From Plumapathes pennacea (taxonomy: Eukaryota; Cnidaria; Anthozoa; Antipatharia; Myriopathidae): a stretch of 64,000 nt of DNA. The stretch is taken from positions 4,858,001 through 4,922,000 of the forward strand of contig OZ038472.1 in NCBI GenBank assembly GCA_964036295.1, read 5' to 3'. The translations under genes were made by a program, and so were the position numbers. The notes beneath the pieces are model-generated. The model had not been told where the DNA came from, did not search any database, and saw only the letters and a list, made by a program, of their open reading frames with translations. Numbering within the stretch: the first letter of the stretch is position 1; each line of letters starts with the position of its first letter. Below are positions 52,730 through 64,000 of this stretch, piece after piece.

Positions 52730-55700
52730 ATGCCTCCGAAGTTTAGCCGTGCAACAGGAGAAGATTTTTCACGGGCAAGGTCCGCGGAACGGGTAAGTGG
52801 AACTTCAACAACTAGTTCAGTTTGTATATAATGCTTGGAGTTGAGATTTGACTCATTTATATGGCTCGTGTTTACACAAAGTATTGTACAGTAGTTTGAC
52901 ATCTGTATCCGTTTAAGTCAAGGACTTCCATAACTTATGTGACTGAAGATTTTCTCGCAAAATTGCATTTAAATTAACATGTTTACTGTGTACAGTTTAA
53001 AAATATTTCAGCACTGTACCTTTGATAGTAACCTTCAGGGATGTAGTGGGCTAAGATTTTTAATTAAAAAATTAATTACAATATAATACAAATTTTGGGT
53101 AAAAAACTTGTCATTAAGTACAAGTTATGTACAAGTCAAATTCTACTGTGATCATCCCCCATCACAGGTATTTGATTTGAGTTTCTGCCTGCCTGTCGGT
53201 TAACAAAACATCAGTGGTCGCAAAGCCAAAGGATTTTGTAATCTATCCCTTTTTTTTTACCAAACTATGGTGACAAATGCTGACCAACAGAAGGGACATC
53301 AAAGTTCTGAAAACCCTTCCTCTATTTTAGACCAACCTATATACCAGAATTTCCCCCTTTCCTGATCTGTATGCCAAAGTTTTCACCCCAATTTCAGACC
53401 TGTTTCCCAAATATGTGTACCCTATTTTCCTATTTTATAAGACCAACTATTCAAGACCAAAGAGACAAAATATAATTTTTTATATACCCCTGGTGAAAAT
53501 CCTTGCTAGGATCCTGCAAGGATCCTAGCAGGATCCTTGTCAGGATCCTTACAGGATCCTTGCAAGGATCCTTAAAGATCCTTGAGGATCCTTAAGGATC
53601 CTTTGCAGGATCCTTGAGGATCCTCAAGGATCCTTAAGGATCCTTAAGGTTTCTTTGTAGGATCCTTGATGATCCTCAAGGATCCTGACCAAATCCTTAA
53701 GGATCCTGACTAAATCCTTGAGGATCCTGACAAAATCCTGTCACAATCCTTGATAATCCCAACAACATATACTGCTGGGATCCAAGGGTAAATGGCTAGT
53801 GAATAAACATACAAAAATAATACTGTTATAACATTTTATTTGGAAGATAATCAATTTCTTCTTTACCTTCAACATTGAATATATTATTGGATTTCACGTC
53901 ATAAATATATTGTTATATTGATACAGTGTAAAAACAAATTGGTATAAAAGTAGAGTGTTCATGCACATTCCATATCTGAAATAAAGTCAAATGTACACAA
54001 CAAGCAATTCTGGCATGGCTCAGATATTAAGAATTGAAATGGCACCAGTACTTCATTTGATTGATATGAATGATGAGAATCAAGGCCTTAAAAATGGATA
54101 GATGATTTCATAACTTACACCTGTATATTGAAATATTGTATAATTTATATAAATTGGTATAAATTCTGAGTAATCCTTATTTCATAATCTGAAGTAAAAT
54201 AATTTGTAGTAGTGACATGGAATCTATCCAGTTTTAACAATAACATGTTTTATTATTAATTGTATTCTGAATTGGTGCCAAAGCTGTGTTCTTATACATT
54301 CTTGTATCTATAATTAATAATATCTGAAAAATACAGTATATAATTATTATATAAATGGAAAAAAGGAGTCGAGATATAATTACAATCCATTGAAAGAAGG
54401 CAGCAAGTCATTTCTCCCCTTATCCTGATTTCATGCCAGCCTTTCTCAAGGACTTAGCAAACCATACTTTTTCTTGATACATCCTGTGAAAGAGAAAATA
54501 CAGTATAATCAAAACTTATGTTTTCGAGACCAGGACATCAAGTATCATTCTGTAATAATAAACAATTGACAACAGGCTTCAACTAATCTATTATGACTCA
54601 TCTTTGAAAGGAAACTTTAAAACTGCAGTAATAATATTGCACATGACATGGCATTAGATGAACAAGGTTACTGTCAGTGATTGTATAATTATTTTTGGGA
54701 TTGCAGCACTCCTGAAATAATTTTTGTGGTTGTGTGTTATCAGCATGACAAGCCCAATCAAAGGTCACCCAATGCAACATTTACAGCTCCAAGATCTTGT
54801 TCACTAAAACAGCCACTTGCCAAGAATATTGCATACCAAGATTCCTTTGAAATAGGCGGCCTTTTAGGTATTGCAGTGCTCGACATTAAGGTTTTAGGCT
54901 GGTAGACAAGCACACATCTTGCCTAGACAAATCAGTGGCCCTTGTTGACAACACAACTTTCATCCAAATACATGAAGTGCACAGCCGCAGAATATAGGGA
55001 TTATAAAAGTCACTCAAGGTTCCCCGGTTTAAACAGTCAAAGAACAGTCATAACAGAATATTCTATCAAATCAGTTGATCACTGGCAATGAAATTAAGAG
55101 TACTCACCGTTTTTTATACTACGTTAAACCAATCCACGTTTCATGATCCTGAATTAACACCGACGCTTCGTCAAGTCTTTCCTCGTAATCAAGTCTTTCC
55201 CTCTAACGTGAATCGAATGAGCCACATTACACTTCGCTTTTATCTGAATGTCCACATTCGAAATGTGAAGACAAAATTGTCACAGAGGCTGACAACTCCA
55301 GACATGTCGAAGCAGCTTCTTGGCGCGTGGAGCACAAAATAGAAAACAAAACCGTAAACTGGACGAGTAGTTTACCGCATCTCTACAAAGCTGCGCCTTC
55401 TACTTTCATCTTCTTGCCCAAAGGATCCTTAGCATGAACCTTGAGGCTCAAAAAACCAGCTGCAAACCAAACGCCTCTTGATTCTTGAACCTCAACGGTT
55501 TCTCAAGAATGGCGCCTAAGCTACTACGCATGCTCTATGTGTTACACCGCGTGCCACACAATCTCGTACCAGACTCTTTTGCGCCTTTTTACTTTCGCGT
55601 TCAAAAAAATGTGCGAATATAGTGACCATAATATATGAATTCAATTCATATCAGTATCTTTTTGCAGCTGCACGGACTACAACCATATTTGACTGATCAG

Positions 55701-58700
55701 TTTTTACAGTGTACTCGGAGTGAAAATTTCCCAGTTGTTTTTGCCAATGCCTTAACCAGATATATTTTTGTACTATAAAGAAGCCATTTCTAGCACAACC
55801 AAGTTCAATCCTGATTACATCAAGGGCCCTTGTAGGATCCTGGTTAATCAGCAAGGATCCTGGCAGTATCCTGATAATCATCAAGGATCCTGAAACTTCA
55901 GAGTGCTGGCAGGATCCTTGTAGGATCCTGGCAGGATCCTGGTGAAATCTTGGTTAATTATCAAGGATCCTGCAAGGATCCTGTCCTTACAGGATCCTGG
56001 CAGGATCCTTGTAGGATCCTGCAGGATCCTGAAAGGATCCTGAAAGGATCCTTTCCTTGTAGGATCCTTGAGGATCCTCAAGGATCCTTAAGGATCCTCG
56101 AGGATCCTGCAAGGATTCTCACCAGGGACCCTATTTCAGACTAAAATGCATAATGCATGGTGGGAATACACCCAGCTGCCCTTTACCCCTGGAGTCATAA
56201 TTAATTGCAGATGTTCTTTTACACATGTGTTACTTAGTTGTCACTTTATATTGCAGGCAAGTTTGCTTGATGGTGATTCAGATGAAGATGGAAGTAACAT
56301 GTAAATATCAAGTATTTGTTTTGATTACTAACTGCAGATTATTCAACTAGAGTACTCCTTCAATCAGTACATGTAGATCTGTCCAATGTTTTAGTACTGA
56401 CATAATAACCTCTTTCTATGATACCTGGTGCTTCTGTTTCATGAATCAAATCAATTGATTAATAATTTCAAATTTTAGGTAATCATTACATCCTTGATTT
56501 TAATATGGGATTCTTTGTTCCTTTTCCAGATTTGGGGCACCGGAGGAGTTCAGATATGTGAGACCGCAGTCAAGCATGAAAGATAACATCTCAAAAGTGA
56601 AGTCTGAGATTCAAGGAGTCGTCAATGTTATGCAAAACAATATTTCAAAGGTTTTGGACCGAGGTGCAAAGCTGGAGGATCTCCAAGACAAATCAGGTAT
56701 GTGATCTAGAAATGCAATACTCACCCCTCATCCAGTTGGTGACTCAGATATCTGACAAAAAATCAAAGAAGGCTGAATATTTAATTTTGCCAAGTGAACA
56801 CATGTGCATAGGGACATTTGATAACATTGGAACTAAGGGAGCACAAAATGTCATTTATCTAATCTCTCTTTTGTAGATCCAGTGATACATTGGCCCTCTT
56901 TTTGTTTACATGCATTCATTTTGTTTAAATACAAAATACATCAAAATATTTGTTATGAGCCTAAGATATTTTGGGATCATCACCAACTTCCATGTGTCAG
57001 TTTTTTGGTTTAGGAGTTTACAGAGATATCCTGTTTACAGAGTTTACAGAGATTTGCTTTAATATAAAATTCCAGTTACAGTTGAAGCTCTGTGGGTGGA
57101 CAACTTGTTAGCAAACAGCTCTACTTGATAATGGGCACCTCTTCCAAACCCTGTTTAAAGTATAGCTCAGTCAAACTCTGTATTACACATTTTTTGTAAG
57201 TGGACAATTTCAGTTACAGACACTTTTTCTGCTTCCTAAGGGTGTCTGCTTATGGGAACTTCAACTGTATCATTCTGTACATTTACGGTACTGTAGTTGA
57301 TTCTTCTCTAAAGTTATACCGTAGGTATCAAATTGCCGTTAGGGGCCTTTAAGTAACTTTCAGTACAATGAATCAACAACTATGGTCTCACATGTGTGTT
57401 TCATTTTTATTTTGAGCAGAAGATCTTGAATTGAACGCAACACACTTCAGATCAGGATCTCGAAGACTGCAGCGAAAATTATGGTGGCAGAATTTCAGAG
57501 TAAGTATCTGACTATATGTGGGACGAGGGAATTGCTTACAGAAGTCAGCGCTTGACATTAACGGTTGCCCGCTTGCCTGGGGCAACCAAAACTTTTGGTC
57601 GGGCAGGTAAATTCTGGGCTGGGCAACTAGAAATTATGAAACTTTCTATTGCTTGAAGTCAATCTACAGTCTGAAGGGCAACCAACCTAAAAACCTTAAT
57701 GTCGAGCACTGGAAGTTGAGCTTGCTTATATCTTTTTTTTATTTGAGCACTAGAGATGGAGTGTGGGTTTCAATGTTCTATTGATGAAGGTTTTCAATTT
57801 GGCTGGTATGCCTGTTGGGTCGCACTGCTCAGTTCATAATCATTTTATTTTCATAAATGTTAGGATCAGGCTTCTCAACCACAGTCCTTTTTTGCTTGCC
57901 AAATTCCTTTACCCACCCTTTTTAAGGCCAAAGTCAAAAGCATTACTGGTAATAGCAACCATTTCCACCTCACTTAATTACTTTTAGCCAAAAAGTACTA
58001 CTTTTCTCCTGTATTTTTTTATCACTGATTTAATTTTTTGGAACCAAATTCAGTCTGGGACTTTTGTACACATTTCTAGCAGTAAACATAAAACTGTAAT
58101 TAGAGTAATTCTCAAACTACAGCAATTTTGAAAGGATGGTGAAAAGCAAAATATTATTTATTATTTAAAGACATTGATATGAAACTATGTAACTTTAAAC
58201 AAATTTCCACTGGTTTTTATTGCCATGGTGTGAACTCTAGCTTGTAACCATGATTTACATCATCACATGGTCAAAATGTTGTGGCCTTACGAGGCGCTTT
58301 GTTGTCTGTACTCTTATTTACCACAGTAAATCAACCAATCAGAGAATGAGAAACTAGTGAGTTGTGGTAAAAATATATACTATCCCTGGGGTAACATGAC
58401 TTTTCCACCTCCAGGAACATACTGTACGCTATAATTAAGTGCGAAGAAAATGGCTGATGATCTGGCCTTGGATAATTTTTTGAAATTGAAATCAATATTA
58501 TTCTTCTATATTGTTACTGTAGTCATTGTTGTACAGTAAATTTGCTCAGTTCAGGTTTAAGTTGTTTGTTAAATGAATATTTTATTATCACAGGTGGAGG
58601 TGACCACATCCTCATCCATTTTCTTTTTCTTTTTGGCAGTTAAAGCTGGTCCTAGCTCTCATAATAATCATCGTCTTGATTGTCATTATTGGTAAGTACA

Positions 58701-59370
58701 GAATTACTGAACCAAAGATAGCTATACAGCTGTAAATACATAAAGTAAGCTAGAAAATATATTGAATACGGCAAGCAGCGACAACCAGTCATAACGTGGG
58801 CACCTCAGGAAAGTTGAGCTCCATATGTAAATATAAACATGAGTGCACAAAGCATCTATGGTGAGAGGGTCTCTTTAAATTGTGAAGCTAGACAGTGTAT
58901 TGAATATGGCAAGCAAGCAACAGTCAGATCGATCAGTCATAATGTGGGTACCTCAGGAAAGTTGGGCTCCGGATGTAAATATAAACATGGACGTGCAAAG
59001 CATCTACGGTGAGAGGGTCTCTTTAACTTACAAAGCTAGACAGTGTAATTGAATAGGGCAAGCAGCAACAGTCAGATCGATCAATCATAACGTGGGCACC
59101 TCAGGAAAGTAGAGCTCTGGATGTAAATATAAACATGGGCGTGCAAAGCATCTATGGTGAGAGGGTCTCTTTAACTTGCTTTTAACTTGCTTGCTAATCT
59201 GCTGTCACAAACCCCAGAAGTGGCAAAGAGACTAAACCCTTATTCCATAATAGCTGTAACCACTGAATAATAAAAAAATTTGAACTTCAGAACATGTGAT
59301 AATAATAGAACTGAAAATCTTTTAAAATATTGCAGTCCCAATTGTTGTGAAGAACCAGAAGAAATCTTGA
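52730..59370 (+). CDS. VAMP4: Vesicle-associated membrane protein 4 (6 exons)
   Basis: Exons 52730-52792, 56257-56300, 56530-56696, 57420-57499, 58640-58691, 59336-59370; phases close to 146 residues (human 141). It starts MPPKF as in other VAMP4s, followed by a dileucine plus acidic signal (ASLLDGDSDEDG), then the R-SNARE motif with its central Arg (NISKVLDRGAKLEDLQDKS), the juxtamembrane LRRQ/WW-type segment (RRLQRKLWWQNFR), a single transmembrane helix (LALIIIIVLIVIIVPIVV) and a short tail (KNQKKS). VAMP4 mediates fusion of endosome-derived vesicles with the trans-Golgi network; in mammals the dileucine-acidic part binds AP-1. Intron 1 (3.5 kb) carries the AGGATCCT element. Confidence 0.96.
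53488..56126. mobile_element. 2.6-kb element with arms of AGGATCCT palindromes, VAMP4 intron 1
   Basis: CCTGGTGAAAATCCTTGC at the left and GCAAGGATTCTCACCAGG at the right are inverted ends. Just inside, 53505-53730 holds about 16 and 55830-56110 about 19 copies of GGATCC (by eye), mostly within AAGGATCCTT, GCAGGATCCT or GAGGATCCTC at spacings of about 10-15 bases. The central 2 kb is AT-rich with no transposase I can recognise. It splits an 'AGGGTATCA'-type repeat (about 53340-53486 and 56127-56190). Confidence 0.82.
54420..55560 (-). other. Possible two-exon transcript inside the AGGATCCT element
   Basis: On the minus strand a strong donor (ACG|GTGAGTACTC, exon end 55108) precedes an acceptor (CTTTCACAG|GATG, exon 54483-54420) with a short open end (MYQEKVWFAKSLRKAGMKSG). 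The upstream exon has several stops. It may be non-coding, a relic of the element's own gene, or chance. Confidence 0.25.
57077..57269. mobile_element. Mariner-like MITE, VAMP4 intron 3
   Basis: TACAGTTGAAGCTCTGTGGG at the left, CTTATGGGAACTTCAACTGTA at the right, with inner GTGGACAA / TTGTCCAC-type pairs. Confidence 0.75.
57546..57711. mobile_element. MITE with CAGYGCTYGACATTAA ends, VAMP4 intron 4
   Basis: CAGCGCTTGACATTAACGGT to CCTTAATGTCGAGCACTG, with GGTTGCCC / GGGCAACC inside. GAAGT is repeated on both sides (57541-57545, 57712-57716). Same family as 12404-12544. Confidence 0.8.
58748..59185 (+). repeat. Tandem repeat, three units of about 145 bases, VAMP4 intron 5
   Basis: Each unit has ACCTCAGGAAAGTTGGGCTC, GATGTAAATATAAACATGG and GTGAGAGGGTCTCTTTAA; units 2 and 3 are closest to each other. 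Confidence 0.92.
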
Positions 59371-61077
59371 CCACTGAAGCCCAACTGGTATGCCTTTAAT
59401 GAAAATCAGTTAATGGACTGGGCAGCTTTTCACCAGTTATACAGCTCAGGTGCTATCAATGATTTAATCATCTACTGTGTATCTTATTGCTGTGTTCATC
59501 TGCATTCCTCTCCAAGTCTCAGGAGGTAGTGTTTTGCATGTGTTATGTATGCTTACTCAGTACATGTATGCATGTATGTACTTTCAAGAATGTCTATTTT
59601 GTGAATCCATGATTAATTTACCAGTGGGTGAAGGTCTCAGGTATATGTGGACAAATAATTTTTGCTTGAACAGCACTTAGTCCTCACCAAGGTACATGTC
59701 ATCTATTCACATTTTAGTGGTACAGTTAATTTGAGATTTAGATTATCAGTGTCATGAAAAAAAGTCATTCTTTGAATACACTATAAATTATTTAGAAGTT
59801 GAAGATACTCAATTTGAGCTAATCAGCAATGACATACAAAAAGGAAGATTTATGTTTAATTTAGGTAAACAAGTTTCAATCATGAGTCTAGGATGGGGAA
59901 TAACATACTGTATGGTACAAAGATGGACACTAAAAGTGCTGTTAAATACTCAAATTTACACTATCAAGTCACAAGACAATAAACTGTCATTGTTTTCTAT
60001 TTATTGACAACATTGCCTTTACAGTCTCCTGTGTAAAAAGGATAACGAGCTGAAAAATGTCATAAAATTACAATTTTGTATCCCATGTTTCAATGATTAT
60101 ATAATTTTTTTTTCTGCAAAGTAGTGAATTGTTACCAACTGCATTTAGGTACCAGAAACACCCACATACAAGCGACACCTTCAGTTTTTCACCAGAATAT
60201 CATACAGTACAGAGAATTTGGCTAGCTTTCAATACCTTTCAATAATTCTACATCACTCATACATTTTCTTCATAAAAGGTTGGGAAAGTCTGCAGTTTGA
60301 GCTTGGGAGTAAAAGGTTAAATCTGAGTCAGCAGTCCTTGTTTGTTTTTGAGAAAGTTTTGTCATACTGCTTGTAAGCTCAAGTTGATTTTTCTTATTTT
60401 CCTCCCTGATGCCGCTTAGCATGTGGTCTATTTGGTGGATGATTATGGAACCGGTATTCAAGGGACATTTTCTGTTGATTGCTCTTCAAAGATTTCAGCA
60501 ATGACACTGTTTAAGAGTTTATGAAAACACACTCGCCAAAATGTGTTCATCCTATTACCTATTTATGCAAATGCTGTCAGCATTCTTATGTTTGCTAAAG
60601 GCCTGGCTAAACAAGAAAGCATTGTAAGTTTCTTCTGATGTTTCCTGGGTATGTTTCCTATATAGGAGGTAGAAGCATGAAAATGTTTTGCTGCTTGGGA
60701 GGCTAAACAAGGAAACGTTGCTTCATATTCGCAGCACTGGCAACTAGTAAAATACATTATTTCTTTGTGGCTAAATGGGGAACTTGTTTCGGAAACAAAA
60801 CTTGCATATCACTTCAGATGTAAAAGTTGGATTGAAAAAAAAAAAAAAATTAAAAGAAGAAATGCTAGTTTGGCCAACAGTACAAATACATTTTTTCATA
60901 ACAATAGCACACTTCTCTGAATGCTAAAATAACGTAATATAGCCTAAACAATGATAAGGATAAAAATACAGTGACCTGAATATAATGTACTGTTTCCTGT
61001 CTTATTTTGATTAAAAATAATATTGAAGTGACCAATAACTCTGGATAATTCTCAAGTGAACAAAACAGTCTCCCTGT
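59371..61077. other. VAMP4 / AIF1 convergent spacer
   Basis: Probably begins with the VAMP4 3' UTR (AATAAA at 59978-59983 is a candidate signal). Holds a TTTCACTCCCAA-family copy at about 60175-60322 and a loose repeat with GGCTAAACAAG(A/G)AA at about 60600-60720. No gene seen. Confidence 0.5.
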
Positions 61078-63064
61078 TTAAGGTAAACTGGAGAGGTCTC
61101 GCTTGGGAGCCACCCCTTTTGGCCTTTCTTTTCCCTTCTTTTTTTCTTCAAACTTGAGGATTCTAAGAGATTTAAAGAACACCAAAATGAGAGCTTGCAT
61201 GTACTGTAGAGTTAGCCTGCGTAGCAAGCGTGTCCAGGTACAAAGACTTTCATGATTTGTGCTCGTGCAAGAATTGGGGCGAGGGGGCAAGAGAACTTTC
61301 ATGCGGCCAAAATTAAAAAAATTGTTTTATGCTCTTCGAACTGAGGGGAAACGCTATGCAGGCTACTGTAAAGTATAAACCAAGTTATTAGTACTCTAAG
61401 CAAAAACAATTTATGGTTTGAATTTAACATAGTATTCAAAGTGTGTTACACGTAACTTTTACTGGTATATGAATCTGTGAGCATGGGGGTGCTTTTCTTT
61501 TTTTTTTTTGGGGGGGGGGGGGGGGGTGCTTGTGTAAGACAAAGGGGATCACTCAACTTACAGTTTCAAGACTGATGATTTCTTGCCCAGCATCATTTGC
61601 AGAAATTCTTCATATGAAATTGTGCCTGAAGGAGAAATATACATGTATATAGATTTTTGTTCATACTGTAGTCTCATATTTTTTGGGTTATGAAAAATAT
61701 GATCTTTATGGAGAATGATCATGTTCCTGCATACTTAACATTAAGTATTTAACAGCTGGCCCCTTTTTTTCTTCATTCCAAATGTTGACTTGCTCTCATA
61801 TATGCAGCTGTTTAATTTCACTTATTATATGAGATGTGCTTAGCAACAAACCGGAGTTGGTCGTGTCCACTTCAGAAATCATTTTCTTTAACTCCAAATG
61901 GGTTTTGGCCTGGCCAAGCTTTTCCATCATTCGCTTGAGCTCCATGATATCTGAAAGAAAAATTGGAAAAAATAAAATTACTAACAAAAATCGGATGGGT
62001 CACTTCTAAATAAATTATTTAGACAGTATGAAATGGGTTTATTTGCATCAGCAGTGCTGAATCATTCATGAACACAGCACAGGACGACAGAAATATTGTT
62101 TTATCTGACAAGGAAGTGGTTTCGCTCTATTCACGGAAAACCCGGAAGACTTTATTAATTATGATAAACAGTGCACCAATAGTTGAACGGAAGTCAAAAC
62201 ACAGCGACATAAAAAAAAATCAACATCACTGAACCCGAAACAGAAGAGTGAAACAGTACAAAGCCACGAGGTGTGACAAAAGCGATACACATTCGATATT
62301 GAATGAGTTTTAGACAGTCATATGTGTCGCGTCTTACCGATATCTCCAGAGTTATCTTCATCGAATTCCATAAACTGTTCTGCAGAGTGAAAGAAACATG
62401 ATAAGCAGTGTGTCACATGTTGTGTTGTTTTTGATCAGAATACAATTAAGATCTCGTCATTTTGGACTCAATAGAATTGGAGTGTTATACGCAAATATTG
62501 ACTGTTTTGATCAGATATTTGTCAACTCACTTTTGTATGATTCAAGACTCGCGCTGAGGTCTGGATACTCTTCTTCGTCATCGTAGTCCCCACTGTTAAA
62601 GTAGCTCTGCAAAGATTACAAGAGAAAATGGCACTATTAAGCACTAAAGATTGTGTTTGCAAACTCAGTCGTCTTAGCACTGAACCCAGTACGATATTCG
62701 AAGACCTCAACGAAGCTTGCAAAATGATACCTCGACGAAGCAGCAGCTAGTGCAAAGACAGCTGGCAGGCATAATCTATTAAATGTGGGGACACTTCGAG
62801 AACAATGCTCAGTTAAAAAACACACACTAAACATACATTTAAGTGGATGTTCGTCGAACTTGAAGAGATCGTGCGAATGTTCACGGCTCGCCCTTCAATA
62901 ACAATACAGTTACCTTGTTAATTTCGTCTAGTCGCTGCTCTTGTCCCTGCCGGAGCTGGCCGTACCTCTTACCTCCTGAAGCAAAGGAGCTTTAAATTAG
63001 AAGTCTGCACGATTCCTTTACAGACAAAGCAACTTTTTCTCACCTTGAACATCGATAGAAGTCA
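61078..63064 (-). CDS. AIF1: Allograft inflammatory factor 1 (7 exons)
   Basis: Exons 63064-63043, 62975-62914, 62606-62531, 62379-62338, 61950-61852, 61625-61562, 61162-61078; phases close to 149 residues (human 147). It starts [19 protein letters not shown] and ends in the family's basic tail ([16 protein letters not shown]...SSLP). EF-hand 1 ([12 protein letters not shown]) has acidic residues at loop positions 1, 3, 9 and 12. EF-hand 2 ([12 protein letters not shown]) keeps position 1 and Glu12 but has Thr at 3. AIF1 is a calcium-binding, actin-bundling protein of phagocytic cells in vertebrates and an immune-cell marker in several invertebrates. Exon 5 uses a GTTTGT donor. The exon 6 frame would stop at once if not spliced; the GTAAGT there is the donor. 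A MULE foldback sits in the last intron. Confidence 0.95.
61213..61365. mobile_element. Mutator-like foldback MITE, second family (copy 2), AIF1 intron 6
   Basis: TAGCCTGCGTAGCAAGCGTG to AACGCTATGCAGGCTA, with GTGCTCGTGCAAGAATTGGG in the left arm as in the 7.3 kb copy; the right arm is shortened. Flanks CTGTAGAGT (61204-61212) and CTGTAAAGT (61366-61374) are a 9-base duplication with one mismatch. Confidence 0.82.
61510..61526. repeat. Poly-G tract, AIF1 intron 6
   Basis: About 17 G after a T run, 36 bases below exon 6's donor. Confidence 0.85.
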
Positions 63065-64000
63065 TGTTTCGGTTCGTACTTGTTGACGTACGATCCAACT
63101 CGTGACTCTTGTGTAATGAAAGGTTGATGAAATGAACGCCGCTAAGCCTTTGGGGATGATTGTGAAAGGGACACGCGTGTTCTGATTGGCTTATGCTTTA
63201 GTGGCTACGCAAACAATCACTTTTGCGGTAAACAAGAGGGCAGCCGGACCGGGCGGGTCAACTGGAGCGGAAGTACGTCACGGCTGGCAGTGATACGAAT
63301 TCGAAACTACGATAAAAGATATTTGGTAAACGAATGACACAGCACATTCAATCCCGTTTCAAGCTGAGCACATGGTGTTTAATAATACTTCTTATCAAAG
63401 ATCTATATCCTCACGCCCTTTTAGTCAGTAATAAACGAAGACACTTCTTAAGATTTTAATCTTTGCTTAATAACCTTTTATTACGAAAGTGAAGAATTGA
63501 CACAGTACAAATCAAAAATATTTCAAGATGGATATATGAGCAACCCCCTTTTATGTTTGTAAAATAAACCTTTTCACACTGACACCACAGTCAATACTCT
63601 TCCGAGCTTTGTATGTGAGCGACTTTTTAAAAGATTATATCTTTGTATAAAAACGTATATCATTTACACATTTCATTAGTCAAAGTAAACACAAAATATA
63701 AATATTTAGTGCGAACGCGACACGACCCGGGAAGTAGCGCTTGTCGTGATCTTCAGCAAACAGAGAACTTTCGAACTGTAAAACAAGGGTGTGCCTTGAA
63801 CTTCCGGGTAGCTTTTTATATCATATGATACCGAGTACGATCCTTGATTTTGTTGGCCTTAAAAGGATAAAATGGCATGCGTCATACTCGCGACAAATAT
63901 CATGTTGATTTGTAATCAATACCGTGTTTTCTATATTTCATGAGTTTACTCGTGTTTCAGCCATAGTTTGAAACCAAATTCTCTCTCTGAAGCTTTTGCC
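63065..64000. other. Upstream region of AIF1
   Basis: Presumed promoter and 5' flank of AIF1 followed by AT-rich sequence to the window edge. I see no coding exon or known repeat here. Confidence 0.45.

Noticed and set aside
53505..53760. CRISPR-like repeat array
   Set aside because: Spacing is irregular and too short (10-15 bases), the repeat is a 6-8 base palindrome, the host is an animal, and there are no cas genes.

Overview
The window is nuclear DNA of an animal with intron-rich, compact genes. Every recognisable protein is metazoan, the introns have GT-AG borders, and the spacers are packed with short inverted-repeat transposons. The mix of genes (a promethin pair, a sushi/cysteine-module secreted protein, AIF1, VAMP4) and the style of repeats suggest a hexacoral such as a stony coral. 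That assignment is inference; no sequence here identifies a species.

Layout, left to right: the last exon of an unidentified + strand gene (1-269); a tandem-duplicated repeat (864-2313); a promethin/LDAF1-like gene (2724-3791, +); gamma-synergin SYNRG (15778-4521, -, 12 exons); a second promethin-like gene (about 16063-17337, +), head to head with SYNRG; the splicing and repair factor XAB2/SYF1 (31521-17795, -, 25 exons); PIN1 (33068-35089, +, 4 exons); a secreted protein of five sushi domains and two cysteine-rich modules (36170-46060, +, 8 exons); a 5.5 kb transposon-rich spacer; the intronless lipid phosphatase PLPP6 (52230-51580, -); the R-SNARE VAMP4 (52730-59370, +, 6 exons); and AIF1 (63064-61078, -, 7 exons). 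For every multi-exon gene the exon phases were carried through by hand and close. Predicted lengths are SYNRG 1374, XAB2 848, PIN1 147, sushi protein 432, VAMP4 146 and AIF1 149 residues.

The genes do not form one pathway. SYNRG (AP-1 gamma-ear partner) and VAMP4 (dileucine-acidic cargo of TGN/endosome traffic) share a pathway in vertebrates. The promethin pair and PLPP6 are lipid-related. XAB2 and PIN1 are nuclear.

The non-coding part is the most unusual. It has Harbinger-like MITEs with TTA/TAA duplications, Mutator-like foldbacks with 9-bp duplications (one touching the SYNRG stop codon), mariner-like elements, nested insertions (three levels inside a fourth split repeat at 36.5-38.8 kb), a 2.6 kb element with arms of AGGATCCT palindromes, and long (TA)n tracts next to two very short exons.
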